From: Mayfieldus sp963781495
GTDB taxonomy: Bacteria > Actinomycetota > Thermoleophilia > Solirubrobacterales > 70-9
DNA length: 64,000 nt
Assembly (NCBI GenBank): GCA_963781495.1
Contig: CAWAFX010000002.1
Span: forward strand, 186,001 to 250,000
Direction of reading: 5' to 3'
Below are positions 28,933-38,811 of this stretch, piece after piece. The notes beneath the pieces were generated by a model that worked only from the letters and a program-made list of their open reading frames with translations, was not told the DNA's origin and did no database searches. The position numbers and the translations under genes were made by a program. Position 1 is the first letter of the stretch, and the number at the start of each line of letters is the position of its first letter.

Positions 28933-29850
28933 CTAGTGACTCTCGGCGGTCGCGCCGCCGATGTAGATAGCGGTGAGGATCGAGAAGATAAATGCCTGCA
29001 GGGTGGCGACAAGCCCCAATTCGAAGATGAAGAAGGCGAAGGCCACCGGGAAGGTCAGGGCGCCGAGGGCCGCCAGGCCCAGCAGCACCGCCAGCCCGCC
29101 GCCCATGAACAGCAGCAGCAGGTGGCCGGCGAGGATGTTTGCGAAGAGCCGCACCGAGAGCGAGATCAGGCGCACGAAGTGCGAGATCAGCTCGATCACG
29201 AAGATCGCCGCCTTGCCGACCGGGTTCATGTCCTCGAGCCCCGGCGGCAGGAAGCTGCCGAGGTACTTGAACAGGCCCTTTGCCCTGATCCCTTCGACGT
29301 GGTACGAGACCCAGACGACCAGGGTCAGCGCCAACGGGATCGAGATGTTCGCCGTCGCCGCGTAGATGCCGAACGCGGGCACGCCGATCCCGAAGATGTC
29401 GACCGTCTCCTGGGTGTTGGTCGGCAGCGGCAGATAGCCGATCACGTTCGAGAACCAGATGAAGAAGAACAGCGTGGCGATGAAGGGGAACCACTTCGTC
29501 GCCAGCTTGCCGGAGAGATTGGTGCCGGTGATGTTGTTGCGGGTCAGGTCGTAGGCGACCTCGACCGCGGTCTGGACCCGGTTCGGCTTGTCGGCCATCC
29601 GGCGCGAGATCCAGACCATCACCCAGGTCGTCAGGGCGCTGGCCAGGATCAGATAGAAGACGGCGCGGTTGATGCTGAGGTCGATCCCGCCGATCTTGAT
29701 GCTGAGCCAGGGGTCGAGCTTGAACTCGTTCTGGGGCTTGAACTCGTCGTTCTTGCCCGCGTTGCCGAAGATCAGCAGGAAGGCGATCGCGGTCGCCAGG
29801 TAGGCGCCGAGCCCGAGGAAGACCTTGGCCTTGGTGCTGAGTCCGCTCAC
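28933..29850 (-). CDS. atpB: ATP synthase F0 a subunit
   Basis: 305 residues from GTG at 29850, chosen because GGAGGAGGG stands just upstream; a longer frame continues only into the upstream gene. It is a polytopic stator protein forming the proton half-channels. The essential arginine is in LISLSVRLFANILAGHLLL and the last helix region is FAFFIFELGLVATLQAFIFS. It overlaps the atpI stop by four bases. Confidence 0.96.
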   Translation of the reverse strand: MSGLSTKAKVFLGLGAYLATAIAFLLIFGNAGKNDEFKPQNEFKLDPWLSIKIGGIDLSINRAVFYLILASALTTWVMVWISRRMADKPNRVQTAVEVAYDLTRNNITGTNLSGKLATKWFPFIATLFFFIWFSNVIGYLPLPTNTQETVDIFGIGVPAFGIYAATANISIPLALTLVVWVSYHVEGIRAKGLFKYLGSFLPPGLEDMNPVGKAAIFVIELISHFVRLISLSVRLFANILAGHLLLLFMGGGLAVLLGLAALGALTFPVAFAFFIFELGLVATLQAFIFSILTAIYIGGATAESH

Positions 29851-30269
29851 GAGCCCTCCTCCGGAGGGGCCAGGAAGCGTGAGAAGGCCGTCCCGATCAA
29901 GTGCACGGTGAACAGCACCACGGCGAGCAGCGCCGCTGCGAGGCCCGAGTCGCGGTCGGCAAGCCCGACCAGCAGCACCGCAAGCGCCAGGATCCAGACC
30001 CGGCCCAGGGTCGCCGCCGCCATGCCGCCGAGGGCGGAGCGGCGGTCGCCGCGCTGCAGCGAGCGGCGGGTGTGGCGTTCGGCCACGAGCTGCATCGCCG
30101 TCGCCAGCAGCCAAGCGGCAGCCGCGACCGCGTAGCCGAGCATCGGCAGCCCGGCGACCAGGAAGACGACGAGCGCCAGCGCGAGGACGATCAGGTCCGC
30201 GAATCGAAGCAGCGAGTGGATGCGGCTCGGACCGAGCCGGTCAGATCCGTCTATAGCGAGAGTAGACAA
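29847..30269 (-). CDS. atpI: AtpI-like small membrane protein of the ATP synthase operon
   Basis: 140 residues with four predicted membrane helices (FADLIVLALALVVFLVAGLP, MLGYAVAAAAWLLATAMQLV, GRVWILALAVLLVGL and LAAALLAVVLFTVHLIGTAF). Position directly before atpB, helix count and size match subunit I, which helps c-ring assembly in other bacteria. Sequence signatures of AtpI are weak, so the name rests mostly on synteny. It overlaps the upstream small gene by about 29 bases. Confidence 0.7.
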   Translation of the reverse strand: MSTLAIDGSDRLGPSRIHSLLRFADLIVLALALVVFLVAGLPMLGYAVAAAAWLLATAMQLVAERHTRRSLQRGDRRSALGGMAAATLGRVWILALAVLLVGLADRDSGLAAALLAVVLFTVHLIGTAFSRFLAPPEEGS

Positions 30270-30534
30270 GGAAGAAGCCCACCACCAGGCCGGCGAAGAG
30301 CCCCACCAATCCGAGTGGGACAGCGGCGCCTAAGAGCGATCCGAGCCCGAATCCGGCCGCGGCGCAGACCAGCATCGCGCCGATCACCATGAAGCCCGCG
30401 GCAGCCGCGTCGGCCCCTGTCGGGGGACGCTGAGTCACCGGAATGTCGAGCGGGACGGCCTGGCAATTGCGGTCGTTTCGGGCACGAAAAGGGACGAAGA
30501 GCCGCAGTCGCCCCGGCGTCTCCCGGAGCTCCAA
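30241..30534 (-). CDS. AtpZ/AtpI-like small two-helix membrane protein
   Basis: Up to 97 residues with two predicted helices (GFMVIGAMLVCAAAGFGLG and LGLVGLFAGLVVGFFLVYSR), as in AtpZ-type proteins at the head of ATP synthase operons, which are linked to Mg/Ca handling or assembly. The start is uncertain: TTG at 30534 gives a basic 32-residue leader, GTG at 30438 gives a more typical 65-residue protein. A possible -10 (TATAGT on the minus strand) lies in the 48 bases before TTG 30534. This gene begins the atp transcript. Confidence 0.6.
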   Translation of the reverse strand: MELRETPGRLRLFVPFRARNDRNCQAVPLDIPVTQRPPTGADAAAAGFMVIGAMLVCAAAGFGLGSLLGAAVPLGLVGLFAGLVVGFFLVYSRYRRI

Positions 30535-30582
30535 CGGCCAAAGCGACTATATCCGAGCCAGACTCTCGGGGCGCCTCCGCCG

Positions 30583-31797
30583 CTAGGGCTTGGGGCTCGC
30601 CTCGAACTCCCCCGTCTCGGGATCGATCGCCGGAAAGCTGCCGGTCTCGAGCTCCTCGGCGACGGCGCGGTCGACCTGCTCGGCGGTCGGAGTCGGCCTG
30701 CCTGCCTCGCGACGCAGGCCGAAGACCTGCCGCAGCCGCTCGGTGCGCAGCTTGAGGATCTCCAGCACCACGACCAGATAGATGCTGGCGGCCAGGGCGG
30801 CCAGGCCGCAGGCGATCATCACCACCGTCCAGCCGGCATTGAAGTGGCCGTGGTTGTCGCTGTAGGGCACGAAGCGCAGCGCCAGCGCGAGGCCGGCGAG
30901 GACCAGCGTCCAACCGTAGAGGTAGGCGAGGGTGCGCCGCTGCGAGAAGCCCAGGTTGGCCATCCGGTGATGGAAGTGGGAGCGGTCGGCCTGGTAGATC
31001 GGCTGGCGGTACTTGATCCGCTTCGCGACCACAAAGCTTCCGTCGAGGATCGGCACCGCGAGCACGACGAGGGGGAAGGCCAGCGCCACGACGGCGTTGG
31101 TCTTCAAGGCGCCCTGCACCGCCGCGGTGGCGAGCAGGTAGCCGAGCAGGTTGGAGCCGGTGTCGCCCATGAAGCTGGAGGCGGGGGGAAAGCCGTGGCG
31201 CAGAAAGCCGAGTGCCCCGCCAGCCGTCAGCGCCGCCAGCACCCCGGCCGAGTTGCGGTCCAGCGACAGCGCGATCACCGCCAGCGCCGCGGCCGAGATC
31301 GCGCAGACGCCGGCGGCGAGTCCGTCGACGCCGTCGGTGAAGTTGATGACGTTGACGACGGCGACGATCCCGATCACGGTCGCCGGGTAGGCGACCCAGC
31401 CGAGCTCGAAGCCGCCGACGAAGGGAAGCGTCGCCGCGCTCACCCGCACCCCGCCCAGCACCGGGATCAGCGAGGCGCCGACCTGTCCGATCAGCTTGAC
31501 CAGCGCCGAGAGATCGAAGATGTCGTCGGCAATGCCGACCAGGGAGATCACCGCGGCGCCGACGAGAATCGAGCGGCTCTCGCCATCGTGGGGCAGAAAC
31601 AGCGCTCCGGCGACCAGCACCGCGACCAGGATCGCCACGCCGGAGAGCTTCGGCGTCGGCTGCTCGTGCAGCGAGCGCTCGTTGGGGTAGTCGATCGCCC
31701 CGATCCGCCAGGCGAGGCGCTCGGCCACCGGAACCAGCAGCCAGGCGACCGCTGCGGCGACCAGGAAAGCGAAGACGGCGTCGGATGTCTCGGGCAT
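30583..31797 (-). CDS. Undecaprenyl-phosphate sugar-1-phosphate transferase (WecA/TagO/MraY family)
   Basis: 404 residues from ATG at 31797, with about eleven membrane helices. Family motifs are the aspartate pair GIADDIFDLSALVK, NFTDGVDGLAAG, FMGDTGSNLLGYLLA and the histidine motif RSHFHHRMANLGFS. It starts lipid-linked glycan synthesis by moving a sugar-1-phosphate (usually GlcNAc-1-P) from UDP to the lipid carrier. The hydrophilic C-terminal 60 residues are an extra tail. Position ahead of atpI matches the actinobacterial rfe gene. The LCP protein at 19709 could use its product. Confidence 0.93.
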   Translation of the reverse strand: MPETSDAVFAFLVAAAVAWLLVPVAERLAWRIGAIDYPNERSLHEQPTPKLSGVAILVAVLVAGALFLPHDGESRSILVGAAVISLVGIADDIFDLSALVKLIGQVGASLIPVLGGVRVSAATLPFVGGFELGWVAYPATVIGIVAVVNVINFTDGVDGLAAGVCAISAAALAVIALSLDRNSAGVLAALTAGGALGFLRHGFPPASSFMGDTGSNLLGYLLATAAVQGALKTNAVVALAFPLVVLAVPILDGSFVVAKRIKYRQPIYQADRSHFHHRMANLGFSQRRTLAYLYGWTLVLAGLALALRFVPYSDNHGHFNAGWTVVMIACGLAALAASIYLVVVLEILKLRTERLRQVFGLRREAGRPTPTAEQVDRAVAEELETGSFPAIDPETGEFEASPKP

Positions 31798-31852
31798 TTC
31801 GAGGGGCGCAGGACCCCGCCGGACGGGCGCTGGGTTCGCGGACGGGTCGAGA

Positions 31853-32857
31853 CTACTCGACGGCCCCGAGGACTCCCGCAACCAGAAGGCCGGGGTCGCG
31901 CCGCTCACGCACGCCTGGGGCGGCCTCGCGCTTGCGCAGCTCGATCTGGTGCGGATCGGTCAGCACCTCGAGGCGCCCGGCGGCGATCAGCGCCTCGTCG
32001 ACCCCGCCCATGCGGCCGGCGAAGGTGGTGTAGACGGGTGTCCCGAGGGCGACCGCCTCGCGGTTCATCGTCCCGCCGGCGCTGACCACGAGATCGGCGA
32101 AGGAGATCAGGCTCTGGGCGTCGATCGCCCGGTTCGGGACGATCAGCACCCCGGTGCGCTGGCGAATCGCCTCCGCCTGGTCGGCGGTGCGCGGGATGAC
32201 CACCGTCTGCGCGTCAGGCTCGGCCGCGAGGCGGTTCAGGACCCGGTCGTGGAGCGGGTTCTGCTCGTGGTACTCGGAGGTCTCCGGAGGCGGGCGGACG
32301 ACGACGATCACGCCATCGGGGTCGAGGCCCAGTTGCTCGAGGACGGCCGGGTCGGGCTCGAAATCGGCCAGGTAGTACTCCTCCTTCAGCCCCGGATAGC
32401 GAAACAGCTTGCGCTCCGGCGCCCCGACCTTTGCCAGGCGCTCGACCGGGATCGCCTCGGGAACGATCACCCGCCGCGCGACCCGGAAGCTGATCCGCCG
32501 CTGCAGGCCGGCGAACTCGTAGTCCTGCATCTGAACGCTGGGGATGCGGAAGCTGCCGCAGACGACCGCGAGGTCGACGCTGCCGTGGCCGAGCCCGAGG
32601 TCGTAGCGCTGGCCCCAGGCGCGGCGGGCGAGGGCGCTGGAGCGGCTGGCCAGGGCGCCCGCCTTGCCCAGCGTCCCGGCCCCACCGTGGGTCCCGACCC
32701 GCGTATAGGGGATCCCCAGCCGCTCGAGGATGCCCAGCGTCTGGCCGTACTCGCGCGCGGTGACGTCGACCTCGTGCCCCATGTCCTGAAAGCGCTCGAT
32801 GATCGGCCGCAATACGAGCGGATGCGCGGCGGCTGTGCAGTCGACCCAAACCTTCAA
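31853..32857 (-). CDS. DUF354 family protein (glycosyltransferase-like fold)
   Basis: 334 residues. It begins MKVWVDCTAAAHPLVLRPII and contains SFRIPSVQMQDYEFAG, a GT-B-like layout with VSAGGTMNREAVALGTPVYT in the C-terminal half, all characteristic of DUF354. These proteins resemble UDP-GlcNAc 2-epimerase and MurG-type folds; no activity is established. The start is TTG at 32857, and its ribosome binding site GGAGGAGG lies inside the loop and arm of an upstream hairpin. It is placed between glyA and the lipid-carrier transferase, consistent with glycan metabolism. Confidence 0.8.
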   Translation of the reverse strand: MKVWVDCTAAAHPLVLRPIIERFQDMGHEVDVTAREYGQTLGILERLGIPYTRVGTHGGAGTLGKAGALASRSSALARRAWGQRYDLGLGHGSVDLAVVCGSFRIPSVQMQDYEFAGLQRRISFRVARRVIVPEAIPVERLAKVGAPERKLFRYPGLKEEYYLADFEPDPAVLEQLGLDPDGVIVVVRPPPETSEYHEQNPLHDRVLNRLAAEPDAQTVVIPRTADQAEAIRQRTGVLIVPNRAIDAQSLISFADLVVSAGGTMNREAVALGTPVYTTFAGRMGGVDEALIAAGRLEVLTDPHQIELRKREAAPGVRERRDPGLLVAGVLGAVE

Positions 32858-32858
32858 T

Positions 32859-32896
32859 CGCGCCGCCTCCTCCGCTGCGCGTCCGGGGGCGGCGCG
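32859..32896 (-). repeat. Intergenic stem-loop between glyA and DUF354 (element copy 2)
   Basis: CGCGCCGCC and GGCGGCGCG form perfect 9-base arms around about 20 bases. On the minus strand the loop reads CCCGGACGCGCAGCGGAGGA, sharing CGGACGCG-AGCGGAG with copy 1 at 15009 although the arms are unrelated. The loop includes the likely ribosome binding site of the DUF354 gene, whose TTG starts one base after the hairpin. Confidence 0.6.
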
Positions 32897-32927
32897 GTGG
32901 TGCCCACTTTGCTCAGCCCCAGTTGGC

Positions 32928-34211
32928 TCAGACCGAAGCGGGTGTCAGCTCTGGATAGAGCGGATAGCGCTCCATCAGCGCGGTCGTGCGCTCCGACAGC
33001 GAATCCCGCTCGGAGTCGAAGCGGTCGGACAGCGCCACCGAGATCACCTCGCCGATCTCGCGCATGTCGTCCTCGACCAGGCCGCGGGTGGTCAGCGCCG
33101 GGGTGCCGATCCGCAGCCCGGAGGGGTTCATCGGCGGCCGCTCGTCGAACGGGATCGCATTGCGGTTGACGGTGATCCCGACCTCCTCGAGGCGGCTCTC
33201 GGCGGTCTTGCCGTCGAGTCCGGTCGGCGTCAGGTCGACCAGCACAAGGTGGACGTCGGTGCCGCCGGTCAGCACCTCCACCCCGCCCTCCTGCAGGGCC
33301 GCGGCGAAGGCCTTGGCGTTGGCGATCGTCTGCCGCTGGCGGGCGCGGAAGGGCTCGCTGGCGGCGATCCCGAGCGCCACCGCCTTGGCGGCGATCACGT
33401 GCATCAGCGGACCGCCCTGGGTGCCGGGGAACACGGCCCGGTTGATGTCGGGGGCGAGCTCCTCTGTGCAGAGGATCATCCCGCTGCGGGGGCCGCAGAG
33501 CGTCTTGTGGATCGTCGTCGTGGTGACGTGGGCGTGCGGGACCGGGTTGGGGTGCTCGCCGGCCGCGACCAGGCCCGCGAAGTGGGCCATGTCGACCATC
33601 AGCTTGGCGTCGACGGCGTCGGCGATCTCGCGGAATGCGGCGAAGTCGAGCTGGCGCGGGTAGGCCGACCAGCCGGCGACGATCAGCTTCGGCCGGTGCT
33701 CGTGGGCGAGCCGCTCGACCTCCTCCATGTCGACCCGCAGGTCCTCGCGGCTGACGTGGTAGGCGACGACCTCATAGAGCTTTCCCGACAGGTTGAGCTT
33801 CATCCCGTGGGTGAGATGGCCGCCGTGGTCGAGCGCCAGGCCCATGATCGTGTCGCCGGGCTCCAGCAGCGCCATGTAGGCCGCGTTGTTCGCCTGCGCT
33901 CCGGCGTGCGGCTGCACGTTGGCGGCCTCGGCGCCGAAAAGCTCCTTGGCGCGGTCGATCGCCAGCTGCTCGGCCACGTCGACCTCTTCGCAGCCGCCGT
34001 AATAGCGCTTGCCGGGCAGGCCCTCGGCGTACTTGTTGGTCAGCACCGAGCCGACCGCCTCCAGAATCGCCTGAGGGACGAAGTTCTCCGAGGCGATCAT
34101 CTCCAGGGTGCTCTGCTGGCGCTCGAGCTCGCGCTGCAGGACCTGCGCGATCTGCGGGTCGACCTCGGCCAGCGGGGCGGTCTGGAAGTTGTCGGGAAGC
34201 TCCTCGGCCAC
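32928..34211 (-). CDS. glyA: Serine hydroxymethyltransferase
   Basis: 427 residues. PLP enzyme making glycine and methylene-tetrahydrofolate from serine. The Schiff-base lysine lies in VTTTTIHKTLCGPRSGM, with the upstream substrate motif SENFVPQAILEAVGSVLTNK and GKRYYGGCEEVD. The full family length is present. The start is GTG at 34211 without a Shine-Dalgarno sequence; a TANNNT element 8 bases upstream suggests a leaderless mRNA. It is divergent from a SnoaL-like gene 38 bases away. Confidence 0.97.
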   Translation of the reverse strand: MAEELPDNFQTAPLAEVDPQIAQVLQRELERQQSTLEMIASENFVPQAILEAVGSVLTNKYAEGLPGKRYYGGCEEVDVAEQLAIDRAKELFGAEAANVQPHAGAQANNAAYMALLEPGDTIMGLALDHGGHLTHGMKLNLSGKLYEVVAYHVSREDLRVDMEEVERLAHEHRPKLIVAGWSAYPRQLDFAAFREIADAVDAKLMVDMAHFAGLVAAGEHPNPVPHAHVTTTTIHKTLCGPRSGMILCTEELAPDINRAVFPGTQGGPLMHVIAAKAVALGIAASEPFRARQRQTIANAKAFAAALQEGGVEVLTGGTDVHLVLVDLTPTGLDGKTAESRLEEVGITVNRNAIPFDERPPMNPSGLRIGTPALTTRGLVEDDMREIGEVISVALSDRFDSERDSLSERTTALMERYPLYPELTPASV

Positions 34212-34219
34212 GGCGGCCG

Positions 34220-34225
34220 ACGATA
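34220..34225 (-). promoter_or_regulatory. Candidate -10 element of glyA (leaderless type)
   Basis: TATCGT on the minus strand ends 8 bases before the GTG start of glyA. It is one of two opposing -10-like hexamers packed into the 38-base divergent gap. Confidence 0.4.
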
Positions 34226-34237
34226 GCAGCGGCGCAA

Positions 34238-34243
34238 TACGCT
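34238..34243 (+). promoter_or_regulatory. Candidate -10 element of the SnoaL-like gene (leaderless type)
   Basis: TACGCT on the plus strand ends 6 bases before GTG at 34250; the gap TTCGGC has no ribosome binding site. Confidence 0.4.
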
Positions 34244-34249
34244 TTCGGC

Positions 34250-34651
34250 GTGTCAGAAGCCGACGTCGACCTGATCCGCCAGGGCTTCGAGGACATGGCC
34301 CGTGAGGGCTGGGAGGCGATGCTGCCGATGATCGCTCCGGACTTCGAGCTCACGACCCCGCCCGACCTCGCGGCCGAGCCCGACACCTACCGCGGCGAGG
34401 AGGGAATGCGGCGCTACTTCGACTCCTTCTATGAGGCGATGGACGAAGTCAGCTTCGAGCCGCACGAGTTCCGCGAGGTCGGCGGCTGGATCGTCGTGCC
34501 CTACACGCTGACGACCCGAGGCCGCACCACCGGCCTCGTCGGCGAGCAGCCCGGGGTGATGGCCTGGAAGGTGCGCGACGGCAAAGCGGTGCAGCTCGAG
34601 GTCTACCGCGACCTCGACGAGGCCCTGGCGGCGATTCCGCCGCAGGGCTAG
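34250..34651 (+). CDS. SnoaL-like / NTF2-fold small protein
   Basis: 133 residues of the nuclear transport factor 2 superfamily: the first helix DLIRQGFEDMAREGWEAML, the strand region YRGEEGMRRYFDSFYEAMDE and the closing VRDGKAVQLEVYRDLDEAL, typical of polyketide-cyclase-like orphan proteins. The function is unknown. The start is GTG at 34250. Its stop shares CTAG with the convergent tsaC stop. It is the only plus-strand gene inside the minus-strand block 13292-40712. Confidence 0.75.
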   Translation: MSEADVDLIRQGFEDMAREGWEAMLPMIAPDFELTTPPDLAAEPDTYRGEEGMRRYFDSFYEAMDEVSFEPHEFREVGGWIVVPYTLTTRGRTTGLVGEQPGVMAWKVRDGKAVQLEVYRDLDEALAAIPPQG

Positions 34652-35280
34652 ACGCCGGCGAGAAGGGCTTCGAGCCGGACCCGGTCGAGCCCGCCCTCGC
34701 GGACGACGCTCCAGGCCCCGGTCGTGTCGAGCTCGGTCAGGTCGACCACCGTCGATGGGAGGCCGGTCAGCTCGCCGCCGTCGATCGCGATATCGGCCCC
34801 GGCGACGATCTCGTCGGGAACGTCCTCGAAGCGGTGCGGGGCAGGCTCGCCGCTGCGGTTGGCGCTGGTCTGAAACACGGGTGTCATCGCGCCGCTCAGC
34901 GGCCCTTCGATGAGGCGAACCCCGAGCTGCTCCGGGTCCTGGCGGCAGGCGAGCGGATAGCGCCGCTGCGGATTGGCGACGACCAGCGTCACCGGACCCG
35001 GGAGCAGAGCCGCGGCCGCTTCGCGGGTGCGCGGGCCGAGGCTCTCGACCAGCTCCCGCATCGCCAGGGGCGAGAAATACATCACCGCCGACGGCTTGCG
35101 ATCGTCGCGCCGTTTCAGCGCCTGAATTCGGGCGATCGCCTCAGGGTTGAGGGGATCGCAGGCGAGGCCGTAGAGGCCGTCGGCGGGAAAGACGGCGACG
35201 CCGCCGGCGCCGATGCAGCGCTTCAGCGCCGAGCGGGCGACATCCTCGCCGTCGGCGGCGACCGAGACCCGCTCGCTCAA
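34648..35280 (-). CDS. tsaC: L-threonylcarbamoyladenylate synthase (Sua5/YciO/YrdC)
   Basis: 210 residues. It makes threonylcarbamoyl-AMP from threonine, bicarbonate and ATP for the t6A37 modification of tRNAs reading ANN codons. The YrdC motifs FPADGLYGLACDPLNPEA, KRRDDRKPSAVMYFSP and LLPGPVTLVVAN are present; no C-terminal Sua5 domain is attached. Its start overlaps the GH84 gene stop by four bases. Its position after prmC is conserved in Actinobacteria, except that a glycosidase is inserted here. Confidence 0.92.
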   Translation of the reverse strand: MSERVSVAADGEDVARSALKRCIGAGGVAVFPADGLYGLACDPLNPEAIARIQALKRRDDRKPSAVMYFSPLAMRELVESLGPRTREAAAALLPGPVTLVVANPQRRYPLACRQDPEQLGVRLIEGPLSGAMTPVFQTSANRSGEPAPHRFEDVPDEIVAGADIAIDGGELTGLPSTVVDLTELDTTGAWSVVREGGLDRVRLEALLAGV

Positions 35281-36851
35281 CGACCCGTGTGGTCGTGACG
35301 ATGGCGGTCGCGATCGCGGACGTGGGCGACGAAGCCGTCGATCACGTTGCCGGTCAGCCCCTCGATCCCGGCCCGGCTGCCGTAGGTCTCCGAGGGCCAG
35401 CGGGCGGCGTGGCGCAGCGCCCGCCGCAGCCGGGCGCGCAGCCGTCGCTGCTGGGGACGGTGGCGGGCCTGCAGCAGGTCGGTGGCGAGGATGCCGGCGC
35501 GCGCGTTGAGGCGCACCGAGCGTAGAAACGGCCGCGCCAGGCGAACGAACTGGCGCAGGCGGCCGACCCGATGCAGGTGCCGCTGGGCCCCGGCGGCGAG
35601 GCGCAGCTGATGGCGCAGCCGGGCCGCGGCATGTCCGGCATCACGATGGCCACGGGCGCGGAGGAAGCGGCCGATCAGCCGCCGCAGGGTCGGGGCCTCC
35701 ACGCTGCGGCGCAGGGTGGTCGAGTAGTTGGCCTCGGCGAAGGCGCGCAGGTACGGCGCCTGGTGCCCTGCCAGCCGCCGCGTCTCGCGCAGGAAGGCGC
35801 GCCGCGGCCGGTAGCTGCCCGGGTGCTGCATCCAGTCGCCCGCGGTCGCCAGCGGCAGGAAGTTGAGGTCGGCCTGGTTGGCGAGGTTGAAGAAGAAGCC
35901 GCCGACGTGCCCGGCCAGCTTCGCCGGCCGCGAGTAGGGCCCGAGGAAGATCCGTGCCGGCTGGCGGCCGGGGGCGGTCAGCATGTCGTTGGCGGTCCAG
36001 TTCTCCCAGACGACCGGCGCCCGCCCGACCAGACCGCCGTAGGTATCCGCGGCCCCGGGGCCGAAGGGCCGTGAGCTGACCGCGGGACCGGTCCACATGA
36101 CGTCGATTCCCGGCCCCAGGCGCTCGCGAAAGCCGCTCAGATAGGCGTTGTCCCTGGTCCCGTGGTAGGTCGAGGAGACCGTGAGCAGGCGCGCCCCGGG
36201 GTCGTCGCCGAGCAGCCGTGCGTCGAGCCGGTCCAGCAGGTCCGCGGTGGCGAGACCGAAGGCGCGCGGGCCCTGCCCGTATGCGGCCCGGTCGGCGTCG
36301 CAGGCAAAGCCGCGGCGGACGTCGTCGAAGCTGACCATGAAGGTCCTCGCCCCGGCGGCGCGGAAGGGCTCCAGCTTGGCGAGCAGCTGATCCAGGTCGG
36401 CGTCGCTCGAGAAGCAGATCGGCGGACTCGGCTTCGTCCCCGCCGGGGCGGCGTCGCCGGGGCTGGAGTACTTCGGCGCCGCCGGGCTGACGTTGGGGAT
36501 CCACTCGATACCGAGCCTGGCCGCGAGACGCAGCTCGGCGTCGAGGGCGGCCTGGCGGGCCGGCGGATAGGGATCGCGCCAGAGGGTGCGCTGGTAGGGG
36601 TCGCCCTTCGGCGCGTGGACGTAGGCGTTGAAGCCGTTGGCGGCCACGAAGCGCAGCAGGCGGCGGCGCTGGGCGGGGCTGAACTCGGGCCCGTACTGGG
36701 CCTGGATCACCCCCCGCCACTGAAACGGTGAGGCGGCCGGCGCCGGTGAGGGGCTCGACGCCTCGGCGAGCCAGGCGCCGGCGAGGGCGCCCAGCAGCCC
36801 GAGGACGAGGGCGGAGGCGCGCGGCGAGCGCGCCCGCGGCAGCAGGCTCAT
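35277..36851 (-). CDS. Secreted GH84-type beta-N-acetylglucosaminidase
   Basis: 524 residues from ATG at 36851. A signal peptide or anchor opens the protein (SALVLGLLGALAGAWLAEAS), followed by a GH84 (NAGidase/O-GlcNAcase-like) barrel: WRGVIQAQYGPEFSPAQRRR, LLRFVAANGFNAYVHAPKGD and the catalytic aspartate pair in FMVSFDDVRRGFACD. Later segments VMWTGPAVSSRPF and VVWENWTANDML also fit. The last 150 residues are arginine/alanine-rich helices of unknown function. It would cleave terminal GlcNAc from glycans or peptidoglycan outside the cell. It sits between prmC and tsaC with ATGA overlaps on both sides, an unexpected operon partner. Confidence 0.83.
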   Translation of the reverse strand: MSLLPRARSPRASALVLGLLGALAGAWLAEASSPSPAPAASPFQWRGVIQAQYGPEFSPAQRRRLLRFVAANGFNAYVHAPKGDPYQRTLWRDPYPPARQAALDAELRLAARLGIEWIPNVSPAAPKYSSPGDAAPAGTKPSPPICFSSDADLDQLLAKLEPFRAAGARTFMVSFDDVRRGFACDADRAAYGQGPRAFGLATADLLDRLDARLLGDDPGARLLTVSSTYHGTRDNAYLSGFRERLGPGIDVMWTGPAVSSRPFGPGAADTYGGLVGRAPVVWENWTANDMLTAPGRQPARIFLGPYSRPAKLAGHVGGFFFNLANQADLNFLPLATAGDWMQHPGSYRPRRAFLRETRRLAGHQAPYLRAFAEANYSTTLRRSVEAPTLRRLIGRFLRARGHRDAGHAAARLRHQLRLAAGAQRHLHRVGRLRQFVRLARPFLRSVRLNARAGILATDLLQARHRPQQRRLRARLRRALRHAARWPSETYGSRAGIEGLTGNVIDGFVAHVRDRDRHRHDHTGR

Positions 36852-37687
36852 CGGCGGCCCACGACGACGCGATCGATCCCGGCCAGGTCGCGCCGCGCCT
36901 CGACGCGCGGATAGCCGGCGCGCTGCACCATCTCGGTCACCGCCGCTGCCTGCCCGGCGCCGACCTCGAGCGCGATCGCCTCCGCCTCGGCGGCGTCGCT
37001 TCGCTGCCCGTCGATGGCGGCGATCAGCGCCCGGATCGCGCCGAGCCCGTCGGCTCCGGCGAGCAGCGCCCCCGGCGGCTCCCATTCGCGCACCTCCGGC
37101 GCAAGTCCCTGCCACTCCGCCTCGGCGACGTAGGGGAGGTTGGCCAGTAGAAGGTCATAGCGCCCGCCGGGTGGAGAGTCGGCGTGAAGGAAGCTGACCC
37201 GCTCCAGCACGCCCGCCCGGCCGGCGTTTGCGAGTGCGACCCGCAGCGCCGGCGCGGAGCTGTCGGTCGCGAGGACCTCGACTGCCTCGCTCTCCGCCGC
37301 CAGCGCCACCGCGACCGCTCCCGAGCCGGTGCCCACTTCGAGCACTCGCCGCGGGCGCAGCTCCAGCGCCACCTCGACCAGCAGCTCGGTCTCGGGGCGC
37401 GGGATCAGGACATTGGAATCGACCCCCAGCTCGAGGTGGCGAAACCACTTGCGGCCGAGGATGTAGGCGAGGGGCTCACGGCGCAGGCGGCGCCGCACCA
37501 TCAGCCCGAAGCGCTGGCCGGAGCCGGGCGGCAGCGGTGCCTCGGGGGCGGCGATCAGCTGCTCGCGCGAGATGCCGGTCGCCTCGGCGAGCATCAGCTC
37601 GGCGTCGAGGCGCGGAGCGTCGACTCCGGCCGCCGCCAGGGCGTCGACCGCGGCCGGGAGCGCGTCACGAACCTGGTCGACCGCCAT
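36848..37687 (-). CDS. prmC: Release factor glutamine N5-methyltransferase
   Basis: 279 residues from ATG at 37687 (an alternative ATG at 37720 would overlap the prfA stop). It methylates the GGQ glutamine of RF1 and RF2, both encoded in this window. The SAM-binding motif is VLEVGTGSGAVAVALA. The substrate-amide motif, NPPY in most members, is NLPY here (LLLANLPYVAEAEW). The N-terminal helical domain contains RLDAELMLAEATGISREQL, and PRPETELLVE is present before the SAM site. It lies 16 bases after prfA. Confidence 0.93.
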   Translation of the reverse strand: MAVDQVRDALPAAVDALAAAGVDAPRLDAELMLAEATGISREQLIAAPEAPLPPGSGQRFGLMVRRRLRREPLAYILGRKWFRHLELGVDSNVLIPRPETELLVEVALELRPRRVLEVGTGSGAVAVALAAESEAVEVLATDSSAPALRVALANAGRAGVLERVSFLHADSPPGGRYDLLLANLPYVAEAEWQGLAPEVREWEPPGALLAGADGLGAIRALIAAIDGQRSDAAEAEAIALEVGAGQAAAVTEMVQRAGYPRVEARRDLAGIDRVVVGRR

Positions 37688-37703
37688 CACGGGTCCCACG
37701 GGC

Positions 37704-38786
<1,083 letters not shown>

Positions 38787-38811
38787 CGGCCTAAGTCTGA
38801 CGGCCGGGGGC

